Origin: Thermohalobaculum sp039180675 | GTDB taxonomy: Bacteria > Pseudomonadota > Alphaproteobacteria > Rhodobacterales > Rhodobacteraceae | DNA length: 64,000 nucleotides | Direction: 5' to 3' | Assembly: GCA_039180675.1 (NCBI GenBank) | Contig: JBCDDC010000002.1 | Span: 124,001-188,000 of the forward strand | In this document: one piece after another, positions 8,049 to 16,508 of the stretch | How the letters are laid out: each line of letters starts with the position of its first letter | How positions within the stretch are numbered: the stretch's first letter is position 1 | Program-made: the position numbers and the translations under genes | Notes under the pieces: generated by a model | Seen by the model: only the letters and a program-made list of their open reading frames with translations | The model's database searches: none | What the model was told of the DNA's origin: nothing

Positions 8049-9178
8049 CCAGGGATCTTTTCGGCCAGATACGTGGCGAAATCGTAGTTCGGACGCTCCA
8101 GGTGGCTCAGGTGTCCTGGCCGCGCGAGGTCTGAGCAAAGGCCACGATAGACTTTCTCGGTACAGCCTTTGTCCTCTTCATTCACGTCATCCAGCAGAGC
8201 CTGGGCCTGCTTCAGCATCTCCTCTGCCTCGGGATCCGCCATGAAATCGGGCGACAAGCCACCGGCGTAGAGCACGTCGACCTCCCCAGGCCCGCGTGGG
8301 TGCAGGCTCAGATACCAGAAATAGCCCGGCGTCAGCGTGATCATCAGGCTCGGGTAGACCGAAAGCAGATATGTCGTCAGCCGCCGCTCACCTTGCAGCC
8401 GCGTGCTGTCGGGATGCGCGACCGACAGCTTGAAGGAGGGATCTTTCTGGATCGAGTGCCAGTTGAAGGTCGCAGGACTCGGCGGACAATCCATCTCGTT
8501 GAGATCAACCGCCCAGCCGATTGTGCCCTGATGGCAGACCGGCAGGTGATAGCTCTCCATGAAGTTTTCGGCCAGGACCTTCCAGTTGGTCTTCCAGCGG
8601 AAATTCTGCTGCCATAGCTGGACGTAGTCGCCGATCTCGTAATCGCCCACCAGATCCTCGACTTCCTTGAAGTGCTGATCCGGGTCTGGAGCATCCGGGT
8701 TGAGCGAAATCATCAGGAAGCCCATCCAGTCCGCCACCCGGATCTGCGGCAGGCAATAGTCGCCGCGATCAAAACTGTCGTTGCGCTTCATCGCAGGTGC
8801 GCCACGCAGGCGGCCATCCAGCCCATATGTCCAGGCGTGGTAGGGGCACACGATCGACCTGACATTGCCGGACCCTTCAAGAAGCGTGGACATTCTGTGC
8901 AGGCAGACATTCGACATCGCCCGGAGCGCGCCACCCTGATCGCGCAGGATGATCACCGGCTGGCCGGCGAGCTCATAGGTCAGATAGTCCCCGGGTCTCT
9001 CGAGCTGGCTGACGCGGCCGACACAGAACCACTCCTTCTTGAAGATATGGGTGAGCTCGGCCTCAAGAAACCGCTCGGAGGTGTAGACCGAGGTCGGCAT
9101 GGCACGCGCCTGCTCGAATGGCAGGTTTACGTTCGCCTTTAGCTCGGTGACAGGATCGATGAGATCATGCCGCGTCAT
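8045..9178 (-). CDS. Rieske non-heme iron oxygenase, alpha subunit
   Basis: This 377-residue aromatic-ring-hydroxylating or monooxygenase alpha subunit has a Rieske [2Fe-2S] centre formed by Cys92-His94 (CLHR) and Cys111-His114 (CPYHAWTY). The catalytic domain contains ENFMESYHLPVCH, which supplies the mononuclear-iron histidines (about His211 and His216). The C-terminal domain is of SRPBCC type. Family members hydroxylate aromatics, quaternary amines or other small molecules with electrons from a separate reductase. No reductase or ferredoxin gene is adjacent. It is translationally coupled to the aldo/keto reductase. Substrate cannot be assigned. Confidence 0.9.
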   Translation of the reverse strand: MTRHDLIDPVTELKANVNLPFEQARAMPTSVYTSERFLEAELTHIFKKEWFCVGRVSQLERPGDYLTYELAGQPVIILRDQGGALRAMSNVCLHRMSTLLEGSGNVRSIVCPYHAWTYGLDGRLRGAPAMKRNDSFDRGDYCLPQIRVADWMGFLMISLNPDAPDPDQHFKEVEDLVGDYEIGDYVQLWQQNFRWKTNWKVLAENFMESYHLPVCHQGTIGWAVDLNEMDCPPSPATFNWHSIQKDPSFKLSVAHPDSTRLQGERRLTTYLLSVYPSLMITLTPGYFWYLSLHPRGPGEVDVLYAGGLSPDFMADPEAEEMLKQAQALLDDVNEEDKGCTEKVYRGLCSDLARPGHLSHLERPNYDFATYLAEKIPG

Positions 9179-9260
9179 GAATGACAGTGCCTCGCAAATA
9201 TCATGTCTTTAAGTAGACTATAACCGGTCAAGTATCCTGCCACCAGTTAGACCTCACGCT

Positions 9261-9296
9261 CCACAAGATGTGGTTTGAATTTAAGCCTTGCGCAAG
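9261..9296. promoter_or_regulatory. Two short palindromes upstream of the Rieske gene
   Basis: CCACA-AGA-TGTGG (9261-9273) and the perfect palindrome CTTGCGCAAG (9287-9296) lie 83-118 bp upstream of the Rieske start, in a 275-bp gene-free interval (9179-9453). Both have the form of transcription-factor sites. No matching regulator is encoded nearby, so this is tentative. Confidence 0.3.
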
Positions 9297-9453
9297 AACT
9301 CCGAGGGTTAGAGGCTTATCCGGTCAAAACGGCGATCACTCTTTGGTTCTCGCTCCGGGTGGGTGCGGTTGGACGGATTGGCCGTCTTCCCGAAGAAGTC
9401 CAGCGGGCTGCGTCCTGGCGTATTCTCCGAAAGAGCGCTGCTCTATTCTGATC

Positions 9454-10644
9454 TCAACGTTTGCCGGTCAGCGCCGCGCCTTTGGCGATAAGAGCTTCGA
9501 TTTCCTCGGCGTCATAGCCGTGCTCCTCAAGGATCGTCCGTGTCTCCTGGCCAAATCGCGGCGGTTTGCGCCGTCTCGGGTTGGGCGGGGTGCGGCTCAT
9601 CTTGATCGGGTTGCCGACGCTCTGAAATCCATCGATCTCGATCAGCATATCGCGGGCTGCCGTCTGAGGGGCGTCCATCACTTCAGCGGTGTTGAGCACC
9701 GGGCCTGCGGGTGCGCCGGCCTTCATTAGGGCGAGCGCAAGTGCCTCGCCCTCCCATTCGGCCATGAGCGGGGCGAACAGTGCCCTCAGCTCCGGCTGGT
9801 GCTGGATCCGGTCAGCATTGGTTTTGAACTTCGGATCCTCCGCAGCCTCCGGCACGCCCAAGACCTCGCAGATCCTCGCAAACTGCCCGTCATTCCCGCC
9901 CGCCACGTAGATACTGCAGGTTTTGGTCGGGTAAGTATCATAGGGGGCGAGGTTGGGATGCTGATTTCCGAAGATCTTTGGGATCTTTCCGGAAAGCAGG
10001 TAGTTGGCATAGTGCGGGTAGAGGATCGAGATCGCACTGTCGTAGAGCGCCGTGTCGATATGCTGACCAAGGTCAGTCTTGTTGCGGTCGTGTAGCGCCA
10101 TGGCGACGCCAAAGGCTGCCGACATGCCTGTGCAGATATCGACGATGGAGATCCCGATCCGTGTCGGTCCGCCACCCGGCACACCGTTCACACTCATCAG
10201 CCCCGCCTGGGCCTGGATAACCGCATCATAGCCGGGCAAGCCGCCCATCGGACCGTCCGGCCCGAACCCGGTGATCGAGACGTGGATGAGACGCGGGAAG
10301 CGCTCCTTTAGGGTCTTGTACCCGATTCCCCATTTCTCCATCGAGCCTGCCTTGAAGTTCTCGATCAGGACATCCGCCTCGCCGAGCATCCGCAAGAGCA
10401 CCTCGCGGCCTTCCTCCATCCGCAGGTCCAGCGCCATTCCGCGCTTGTTGCGGTTGACGCCCAGGAAGTAGCTCGCGGCGCCGATCTCCTCGTCAAACGG
10501 GGGGCCCCATTTGCGCACGTCGTCGCCCTGGGGCGGCTCGATCTTGATGACTTCGGCGCCGTGATCGCCCAGCCACTGTGTGCAGAACGGTCCCCCGAGG
10601 ATCCGGGTCAGGTCGATTACCTTGATGCCGTCCAACGCGCCCAT
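9454..10644 (-). CDS. CaiB/BaiF family III CoA-transferase
   Basis: This 396-residue family III CoA-transferase moves CoA between carboxylic acids through an aspartyl-CoA intermediate. The predicted catalytic residue is Asp169 in ISIVDICTGMSAAFG. Other family motifs are LDGIKVIDLTRILGGPF, GAEVIKIEPP, NKRGMALDL, ENFKAGSMEKWG and GFGPDGPMGGLPGYD. The substrate is not deducible. It is followed, 16 bp upstream on the map, by the two-subunit CoA-transferase genes transcribed in the same direction, so the three form one operon for activation of an unidentified acid. Confidence 0.9.
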   Translation of the reverse strand: MGALDGIKVIDLTRILGGPFCTQWLGDHGAEVIKIEPPQGDDVRKWGPPFDEEIGAASYFLGVNRNKRGMALDLRMEEGREVLLRMLGEADVLIENFKAGSMEKWGIGYKTLKERFPRLIHVSITGFGPDGPMGGLPGYDAVIQAQAGLMSVNGVPGGGPTRIGISIVDICTGMSAAFGVAMALHDRNKTDLGQHIDTALYDSAISILYPHYANYLLSGKIPKIFGNQHPNLAPYDTYPTKTCSIYVAGGNDGQFARICEVLGVPEAAEDPKFKTNADRIQHQPELRALFAPLMAEWEGEALALALMKAGAPAGPVLNTAEVMDAPQTAARDMLIEIDGFQSVGNPIKMSRTPPNPRRRKPPRFGQETRTILEEHGYDAEEIEALIAKGAALTGKR

Positions 10645-10660
10645 GTCAGCCTCCCGGTCG

Positions 10661-11386
10661 TCAGATGCCCCAGATCCGCCGCGCGAACTCCGGGTAGAAG
10701 GCCGCCACCTTGGGCGCGACCACCTTGCGGATCAAGCCCTGGCGCTCTGGTTCCGGCGGCACAGCTTCCCGAGGCTCTCCGGGGTCGAAGTCAAAGCCCG
10801 TTACGGCGCGGATGCTGGCCATGTCCTCACCTGGAAGAAGCTGATCCAGCCGGAACCGCCCCGCGCTGCGGTCAAAGCCGAAGATCGCCCGCCCGGTGAC
10901 GAGAGCATGGCATCCTCCGGGGCGCCAGACATGCGCCTCGCTTGTGCCGGGGGCGGAGATGAAATCGACCCGCTCCACCAGCGTGCGCGGGCTGTGTTCT
11001 TCGCGGAACAGGATCACCTTTGGCACCGCGAAATACATCAGTGCGGAGCCGAAGGAGCCCGAGAAACGCTTGTCGAGCTGCGGGTAGTCACCCGTGCCGA
11101 CCAGATTGATGTTGGCTTGCCCGTCGATCTGCACGCCACCCAGGAAGAACGTGTCGATCCGCCCCTGAGCCGCCGCATCGAAAAGCTCTCGCGAGCCTGA
11201 CGTAAAGCGATTCTCGGTCCGCGACTGGATTACAGTCACGTGCATGCGCTGGCCCCGTTGCCGCGCCTCCTCCTGCGCCAACAACGCGGCTGCGCCGGGG
11301 ATTGGCGAGGCTGCGCCTACGGCGACATGCCGATCGCCCGCCATCATGTCGGCAAGGATCGAGATCAGAAGCTCAGGGTCGCTCAC
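10661..11386 (-). CDS. Family I CoA-transferase/hydrolase beta subunit (GctB/IpdB-like)
   Basis: This protein of about 241 residues resembles glutaconate CoA-transferase subunit B and IpdB. Visible are VGAASPIPGAAALLAQ near the N-terminus, FLGGVQIDGQANINLVGTGDY in the middle and a C-terminal FDFDPGEPREAVPP. IpdB-type proteins work with an alpha subunit as ring-cleaving CoA-thioester hydrolases, while GctB-type proteins transfer CoA. No obvious active-site glutamate like that of GctB was seen, which leans towards the hydrolase branch. The start is GTG 11386, giving a GTGA overlap with the alpha subunit. Confidence 0.8.
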   Translation of the reverse strand: MSDPELLISILADMMAGDRHVAVGAASPIPGAAALLAQEEARQRGQRMHVTVIQSRTENRFTSGSRELFDAAAQGRIDTFFLGGVQIDGQANINLVGTGDYPQLDKRFSGSFGSALMYFAVPKVILFREEHSPRTLVERVDFISAPGTSEAHVWRPGGCHALVTGRAIFGFDRSAGRFRLDQLLPGEDMASIRAVTGFDFDPGEPREAVPPEPERQGLIRKVVAPKVAAFYPEFARRIWGI

Positions 11387-12204
11387 GCAGGCTCCGCCAT
11401 GTGGTCGCGCAGCCAATCGGCAAAGCCCTCTTCCGTGCGCGCCGCCTTTGCGTAGGTCCGAAGCGCGGCGCCATCCGGATCGTAGAGATCACCGAGGCCG
11501 CATGGCCAGGCGCCGCGTGGGGCGACTGCTATCGCGTCGATATAAAAAGCCGCGAGCGCCCCGGCGGCAGTCGCCTCGTCGTCGAAAAAACTACCTTCGA
11601 CGACTTCCTCCACGGTGATGAAAACCTGCCTAGCCGCATGTGCCATTGTGGCAAGCTCACGCCGCCGTCCGATCCAGACGTTGCCATCGCGATCCGCCTT
11701 TGGTGCGTGAAAGACGGCCACGTCCAGATGTGTCGCCGGAACCAGCACGACCGGATCCGGCGCATTGCCCATAGGATCGTCCAACACCCGCCAATCCGGA
11801 CGATGAACAAGGATGTCTGACCCGATCAGGCCGCGCTGCGGCATGAAAGGCACCGCCTTCTCCGCCGCCTGCAGCTGGGCATGCAGGGCCGGGCAGGTGG
11901 AATCGCGCATGGTGATCTCTCCAGCCTCCACCGCCCGGCAAAATCGGGGCGCCTGGCCGAATTCTCCCATGGTGACCGCCGCCGCCTCGACTGAGGCCAC
12001 CGCGCCCGCACCGATGAGCATATCGACCTGGATCGTGGAATAGGGCAGGCAAAAGAGCCTGAGCCCGCGTATGCCACGGCGGAGAAGCGCCCGGGTAAAG
12101 CTCATTGGGACGCCGGAGTAATCGGCAGGCACACCCAGCAGCGTGCTGTCGGGAATCGCATCAGCGATCGCGTCGACGGTGACCGGTTCGAACAATGACG
12201 TCAT
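11383..12204 (-). CDS. Family I CoA-transferase/hydrolase alpha subunit (GctA/IpdA-like)
   Basis: This 273-residue alpha subunit pairs with the downstream beta subunit. Typical segments are MSFTRALLRRGIRGLRLFCL, LIGAGAVASVEAAAVTMGEFG, FMPQRGLIGSDIL and HLDVAVFHAPKADRDGNVWI. The pair uses CoA thioesters of dicarboxylic or ring-derived acids. It is first in the operon alpha-beta-CaiB. The intergenic region before it is shared with the divergent DMT permease and contains an inverted repeat. Confidence 0.82.
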   Translation of the reverse strand: MTSLFEPVTVDAIADAIPDSTLLGVPADYSGVPMSFTRALLRRGIRGLRLFCLPYSTIQVDMLIGAGAVASVEAAAVTMGEFGQAPRFCRAVEAGEITMRDSTCPALHAQLQAAEKAVPFMPQRGLIGSDILVHRPDWRVLDDPMGNAPDPVVLVPATHLDVAVFHAPKADRDGNVWIGRRRELATMAHAARQVFITVEEVVEGSFFDDEATAAGALAAFYIDAIAVAPRGAWPCGLGDLYDPDGAALRTYAKAARTEEGFADWLRDHMAEPA

Positions 12205-12254
12205 CTTGCCACTCTATCCAATCGCGCTGATGGCCTCCGAGCAGCAATTCTGCG

Positions 12255-12268
12255 ACAGTGCGGACTGT
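12255..12268. promoter_or_regulatory. Inverted repeat between CoA-transferase operon and DMT permease
   Basis: ACAGT-GCGG-ACTGT is a perfect 5+5 bp inverted repeat in the 227-bp divergent interval 12205-12431, about 50 bp before the CoA-transferase alpha start. It is a candidate operator. The short arms mean chance occurrence is possible. Confidence 0.28.
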
Positions 12269-12431
12269 TCTGTCCACTGCTCGAGGCGCGACAGGATTCG
12301 GTACGGGGTTGTTGGCGCTGGTACGAAGCTTATGGCAGGATACGGGCGCGGATGGACCGGTTCACCCTCTTACCCTAACACTTCTTGGTGTCTGCCCCTT
12401 CCGGGCGGTTTGTTCCCAGTAGGATCGTTGC

Positions 12432-13280
12432 ATGCACCTCGTGCTTCTTATGTTGGTGGTCTCGGCGCTTCTTGCGGGAACGACGCTGCTGGCAAAGCTT
12501 CTGGGTGATGGGCCGGGGGGTCTCGGGCTTCACCCACTTCAGATAAGTGCGGGGCGGTTCTTCTTCGCATGGCTGGCGATCCTGGCATTCTCGGCGATCC
12601 AGTCACCGACGATTGCAGAGGCGAACTGGCGATTTCACTTTGCCCGGGCGATCTGCGGCTGGGGGTCCGCCACTTGCCTCTTTGCAGCCGCAACGGTTTT
12701 GCCGCTCGCCAGCGCGAATGCGCTGTCGTTTCTGAGCCCGCTGGTCACGATGGTCTGCTCTATTCTTTTCCTGGGGGAGAGGGTCGGCCTCTGGCGCTGG
12801 TCCGCCGCTGCGATTGCGATGATGGGCGCTCTTGTTCTCACCGCGCCGGGCAGCGACACATTTCAGCCAGCCGCATTGATCGCTATCGCCGCGGCGCTTT
12901 TCATGGGAGTTGAATCGATCTTCATCAAGCGCCTAAGCGATAGTGAACCGCCTGTGCGCATCTTGTTGATCAACAACTCGATCGGTGTGGTGCTCTCCGT
13001 CACCGCCGCTGTTTTTGTGTGGGAGTGGCCGGATGCGCGCGGGTGGGTGTTTCTGGCCGCTCTTGGCTTCACCATGATCTGCGCCCAGACACTCTTCATC
13101 CAGGCGATGAAGCGTGGCGAGGCGAGCCTCGTGGTGCCACTCTTCTACACGATCCTCGTATTCGCGGCGCTGTTCGATCTCGCTATCTTCGGGATCATTC
13201 CCACGTGGCAGGCGGTCGGCGGTGCGGCGCTGATCGTGATCGGTGCGGTCGTGATCTCAGTTCGCGGGCGCGATCGCTGA
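12432..13280 (+). CDS. DMT-superfamily permease (EamA)
   Basis: This 282-residue protein has about ten hydrophobic helices arranged as two EamA repeats. The N-terminal repeat contains ASANALSFLSPLVTMVCSILFLGE and the second contains VVPLFYTILVFAALFDLAIFG. EamA proteins export or exchange amino acids, purines or other metabolites, but the substrate cannot be read from sequence. It lies between the divergent CoA-transferase operon and the polyamine-type ABC genes, with 144 bp before the latter, so it may be independent. Confidence 0.85.
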   Translation: MHLVLLMLVVSALLAGTTLLAKLLGDGPGGLGLHPLQISAGRFFFAWLAILAFSAIQSPTIAEANWRFHFARAICGWGSATCLFAAATVLPLASANALSFLSPLVTMVCSILFLGERVGLWRWSAAAIAMMGALVLTAPGSDTFQPAALIAIAAALFMGVESIFIKRLSDSEPPVRILLINNSIGVVLSVTAAVFVWEWPDARGWVFLAALGFTMICAQTLFIQAMKRGEASLVVPLFYTILVFAALFDLAIFGIIPTWQAVGGAALIVIGAVVISVRGRDR

Positions 13281-13424
13281 GGTTCTGACAATTGCTCCAT
13301 CGCGGGCAAGTGAGCCTTGTCAGCAAACTTCCTCTTCCGCGCCGCGGCAACTTCTGCTTAGCTTCGAGAGAAGCTGGGATAACCAGCCACGACATAACAC
13401 TCTGGAGAGAGAAGGATCACAACC

Positions 13425-14492
13425 ATGCGTAAACCCCTTCGTCTGAACCGCCGCCATGCCCTTACGGGCGGTGTCGCCGCGGGCCTGACGCTCAAGATGC
13501 CAAAGGAGCTTCTCGCTGCTAGCGGGACGGTGAACTTCTACAACTGGGACACCTATATCGGCGAGACGACGATAGAGGATTTCACTGCGGCCTCCGGTAT
13601 CGAAGTCCAGTACGATCTGTTTGCCGACAATGACGAGCTCTTCGCCAAGCTTAAGAACGGCAACCCGGGCTACGATGTGATCGTGCCCACTAACGATTAT
13701 GTCGAGCGGATGATCGAGGCAAAGATGCTGAGCCCGCTCGATCACTCCAAGATCCCGAACAAGAAGAACATTGGCTCGGCCTTTGCCAACCCGGCTCATG
13801 ACCAGGGCCGGAAGTACACCATGCCCTATATGTGGGGTACGATAGGCATCGGCTATCGCAAGTCTGCCGTCGATACCCCGCCGGACAGCTGGGCGGATCT
13901 CTACACCTCCGACAAGTACGCTGGCCGGATGGCAATGCTGGGCGACGGCGGTACGGTCATGCAGATGGCGATGAAGCTCATGGGCAAGTCGCTCAACGAC
14001 TGGACCGACGAGAACATCGCCGCCGCCGAGGCGATGATCATCGCCCAGAAAAAGAACATCACCGCCTTTGCGCCGGACAATGGTCAGGACCTCTTGCTCG
14101 CAGGCGAGGTCGATGTGGTGATGGAGTGGAACGGCGACATCCTTCAGGTGATGGAAGAGGATGACGATATCGGCTATGTCGTACCGAAAGAGGGCGGGCT
14201 TCTCTGGGAAGACGATCTCTGCATCCCCACCGGCGGCCCGAACCCTGAGGCGGCCCATGCGCTCATCAACTACCTCCTCGATGCCGAGGCGGGCGCAAAG
14301 ATCGCCGAGTTCATCTACTACGCGACCCCGAACGAGGCGGCCAAGGCACTGACCGAGGCCGAATATCGCGAGAACGATGCGGTCTTCCCACCCGATGACG
14401 TCATCGCGAAATGCGAAGTCTCGGTCTATGCGGGCCAGGAGACCACGCAGAAGATTGACGCCGCCTGGACCCGCGTGAAGGCGGCGGGCTGA
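13425..14492 (+). CDS. Polyamine-type ABC transporter substrate-binding protein (PotD/PotF family)
   Basis: This 355-residue periplasmic binding protein starts with a twin-arginine-like signal (RLNRRHALTGGVAAGLTL). The mature domain shows the PotD/F signature VNFYNWDTYIGETTIEDF, YDVIVPTNDYVERM, PYMWGTIGIGYRK and DVVMEWNGD. The family binds putrescine, spermidine or related cations through acidic and aromatic residues. A GGAGAGAGAAGGA region precedes the start. It is the first gene of a four-gene importer (binding protein, two permeases, ATPase). A small hairpin (13360-13375) lies in its upstream region. Confidence 0.9.
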   Translation: MRKPLRLNRRHALTGGVAAGLTLKMPKELLAASGTVNFYNWDTYIGETTIEDFTAASGIEVQYDLFADNDELFAKLKNGNPGYDVIVPTNDYVERMIEAKMLSPLDHSKIPNKKNIGSAFANPAHDQGRKYTMPYMWGTIGIGYRKSAVDTPPDSWADLYTSDKYAGRMAMLGDGGTVMQMAMKLMGKSLNDWTDENIAAAEAMIIAQKKNITAFAPDNGQDLLLAGEVDVVMEWNGDILQVMEEDDDIGYVVPKEGGLLWEDDLCIPTGGPNPEAAHALINYLLDAEAGAKIAEFIYYATPNEAAKALTEAEYRENDAVFPPDDVIAKCEVSVYAGQETTQKIDAAWTRVKAAG

Positions 14493-14546
14493 TGCTGAGC
14501 GGCGCTCCCGTACCGGGGGCGCCATTCACACCATCCGGGGGGAGAG

Positions 14547-15461
14547 GTGGAGAGCTTCCGCACCAATATCCGCGTGTTCCTGGCCTTCTTCGGGCCGACG
14601 GCGGGGTGGCTGATTGCCTTCTTCCTCGTTCCCCTCGCCATTATCTGGGTCTACAGCTTCGGCGAGAATGTCTCGCTCACCGAGATCGAGACCACCTGGA
14701 CGCTTGGCAACTACGCACGGATCTTCGAGCCTGAGATCATCGGTCTCTTCTGGCGGTCGCTTTGGCTCGCCGGTATCTCGACCCTGATCTGCCTTCTGGT
14801 CGGCTACCCTGTCGCGCTGGTCATCGCGACCTCCGACCCAAAATGGAAGCCTTGGCTGCTGCTCGTGATAATCCTGCCGTTCTGGACCAATCTCCTGATC
14901 CGGACCTATGCGCTCCTCAACATCCTCGGCACGCGCGGGCGGCTGAACGATCTGCTCGGCGGGATCTGGCAAGGTGCCGACGCCGTGCTGGCAACCATCG
15001 GTCTCGACGGGCTGATCGGCGAGCGGTTCGTGCCTTTCACCTTCCTCGGCACCCCCACCGGCGTGATCATCGGGCTGGTCTATGTGCACCTGCCCTTTAC
15101 GGTACTCCCGATCTACGCAGCGCTTGAGCGGCTCGATAAATCCTACCTTGAGGCGAGCCTCGACCTCGGTGCCTCGCAGTGGAGGACGTTTTTCTCGATC
15201 CTGCTGCCGCTCACCATGGTCGGTGTGATCACCGCTGCGATCATCACCTTCATCCCGATGCTGGGCAGCTTCCTTACGCCCAATCTGCTGGGCCGTGGTC
15301 AGGTCGATATGATCGCGAACGTAATCGAGCGGCAGTTCAAGAGTGCGAATGACTGGCCCTTCGGCTCGGCCATGTCGCTTTTCCTGCTCTACGTGACCTT
15401 TATCATCCTCGCCCTGCAATCAATCGCGGCGATGCGCAAATCGGCGAGGGAAAGCGGATGA
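14547..15461 (+). CDS. Polyamine-type ABC transporter permease (PotB/PotH family)
   Basis: This 304-residue inner-membrane permease has about six helices and a C-terminal EAA loop (LEASLDLGASQWRTFFSILLPLTM). The N-terminal GPTAGWLIAFFLVPLAIIWVYSF is typical of PotB/PotH. The start is GTG 14547 directly after a purine-rich GGGGGGAGAG tract, 54 bp after the binding protein. It pairs with the second permease, but an unusual 201-bp spacer carrying a long inverted repeat separates the two genes. Confidence 0.88.
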   Translation: MESFRTNIRVFLAFFGPTAGWLIAFFLVPLAIIWVYSFGENVSLTEIETTWTLGNYARIFEPEIIGLFWRSLWLAGISTLICLLVGYPVALVIATSDPKWKPWLLLVIILPFWTNLLIRTYALLNILGTRGRLNDLLGGIWQGADAVLATIGLDGLIGERFVPFTFLGTPTGVIIGLVYVHLPFTVLPIYAALERLDKSYLEASLDLGASQWRTFFSILLPLTMVGVITAAIITFIPMLGSFLTPNLLGRGQVDMIANVIERQFKSANDWPFGSAMSLFLLYVTFIILALQSIAAMRKSARESG

Positions 15462-15484
15462 CCAACGCGCAGGCAAATAGACGA

Positions 15485-15612
15485 GGGCCGCGCCCGACCT
15501 GGGGGGCGTTTTGTTCCATAGATTCCTCGCGCCTCTCATCAAAGCTTCGACACCGCGATTGCTATGGCCAACATCGCCAACACGCCCTTCGGGGGGAGGT
15601 CGGGCGCGGCCC
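15485..15612. repeat. Long inverted repeat in the permease-permease gap
   Basis: Perfect 16-bp arms (15485-15500 and 15597-15612, GGGCCGCGCCCGACCT and its complement) flank a 96-bp core. A further 5 bp (15504-15508 with 15583-15587) can pair inside, with an asymmetric loop. A second perfect hairpin, CCGGCG-TATC-CGCCGG, follows at 15611-15626. The core holds no convincing gene; one frame reads FDTAIAMANIANTPFGG. It could be a transcript-processing structure, an attenuator or a relic of a small mobile element. Confidence 0.75.
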
Positions 15613-15662
15613 GGCGTATCCGCCGGACGTGAGTGTGGAGCCGTCCGCATGGGAAGAAATCA

Positions 15663-16508
15663 ATGGCTAAGCACAAACAACGCCCAGGCCCGTTCGACTA
15701 TGCGCGCAAGCTCTCGATGCGCACGGTTTTCCTGCTGACAGCCATTTTCCTCTACGCGCCGATCATCGTCCTGATCATCTTCTCCTTCAACAACTCGCGG
15801 CGCGGTGGAAACGTGATCTGGAAGGGGTTCACGACCAAGTATTACGAGCGGGCCTTCAACAACGACAGCCTGGTGGAGGCTTTCGTCAACTCGCTGACCA
15901 TCGCGGTTATCTCCACGGCCTTCGCCGTCCTCCTCGGCGCGCTGACCGCCGTCGTCCTCTGGCGCTTCCGCTTCCCGCTCAAACCCGTCTACGAGGGCAT
16001 GGTTGCGCTCCCCATCGTGATTCCCGAGATCTGTATGGGTGTCAGCCTCGCCGTGTTCTTCTCCTGGGCGGGCATGACCCTGCCGCCGGAGACGCCCTGG
16101 CCCTTCAACCTGACCAACATCATCATCGCCCACATCACCTTTTCCTTCCCCTTCACGGCGATGGTGATCCGGGCGCGATTGCAGAATTTCAATCCCGAGA
16201 TGGCGGAGGCCGCCCGCGATCTGGGGGCCAGCGAATACGAGGTCTTCCGCGATATCACGCTGCCCTTCATGGTGCCGGGTCTGGTCGCCGGCGGCCTCTT
16301 GGCCTTCACCCTTAGCCTCGATGATTTCGTAATCACCTTCTTCACCTCAGGCCCCTCGACGGTGACCTTCCCGGTTAAGGTCTACTCGATGGTCCGTTTC
16401 TCGGTGACGCCTGAGATCAACGCCGCCTCGACCATCCTGATCCTCATGACGCTGATCCTGACCTTCATCGCGATCCGCCTGCAAAAGATCGAGGACGCAA
16501 CGACATGA
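15663..16508 (+). CDS. Polyamine-type ABC transporter permease (PotC/PotI family)
   Basis: This 281-residue second permease has the EAA motif MAEAARDLGASEYEVFRDITLPFM and the conserved segment FTLSLDDFVITFFTSGP that typifies PotC/PotI. ATG 15663 is chosen because a GGAAGAA site lies a few bases upstream; an earlier in-frame ATG at 15633 would start inside the hairpin region and add a non-family extension. Its stop overlaps the ATPase start (ATGA), so the two are translationally coupled. Confidence 0.88.
   Translation: MAKHKQRPGPFDYARKLSMRTVFLLTAIFLYAPIIVLIIFSFNNSRRGGNVIWKGFTTKYYERAFNNDSLVEAFVNSLTIAVISTAFAVLLGALTAVVLWRFRFPLKPVYEGMVALPIVIPEICMGVSLAVFFSWAGMTLPPETPWPFNLTNIIIAHITFSFPFTAMVIRARLQNFNPEMAEAARDLGASEYEVFRDITLPFMVPGLVAGGLLAFTLSLDDFVITFFTSGPSTVTFPVKVYSMVRFSVTPEINAASTILILMTLILTFIAIRLQKIEDATT

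Noticed and set aside
12196..12203. TGACGTCA palindrome at the CoA-transferase alpha start
   Set aside because: It overlaps the start codon, is only 8 bp and may be chance.
13320..14525. 401-residue minus-strand open frame
   Set aside because: It is a shadow of the polyamine-type binding protein gene.
15564..15632. 22-codon ORF inside the inverted-repeat core (MANIANTPFGG)
   Set aside because: It has no ribosome-binding site and ends within the repeat arm region; more likely noncoding or a gene remnant.
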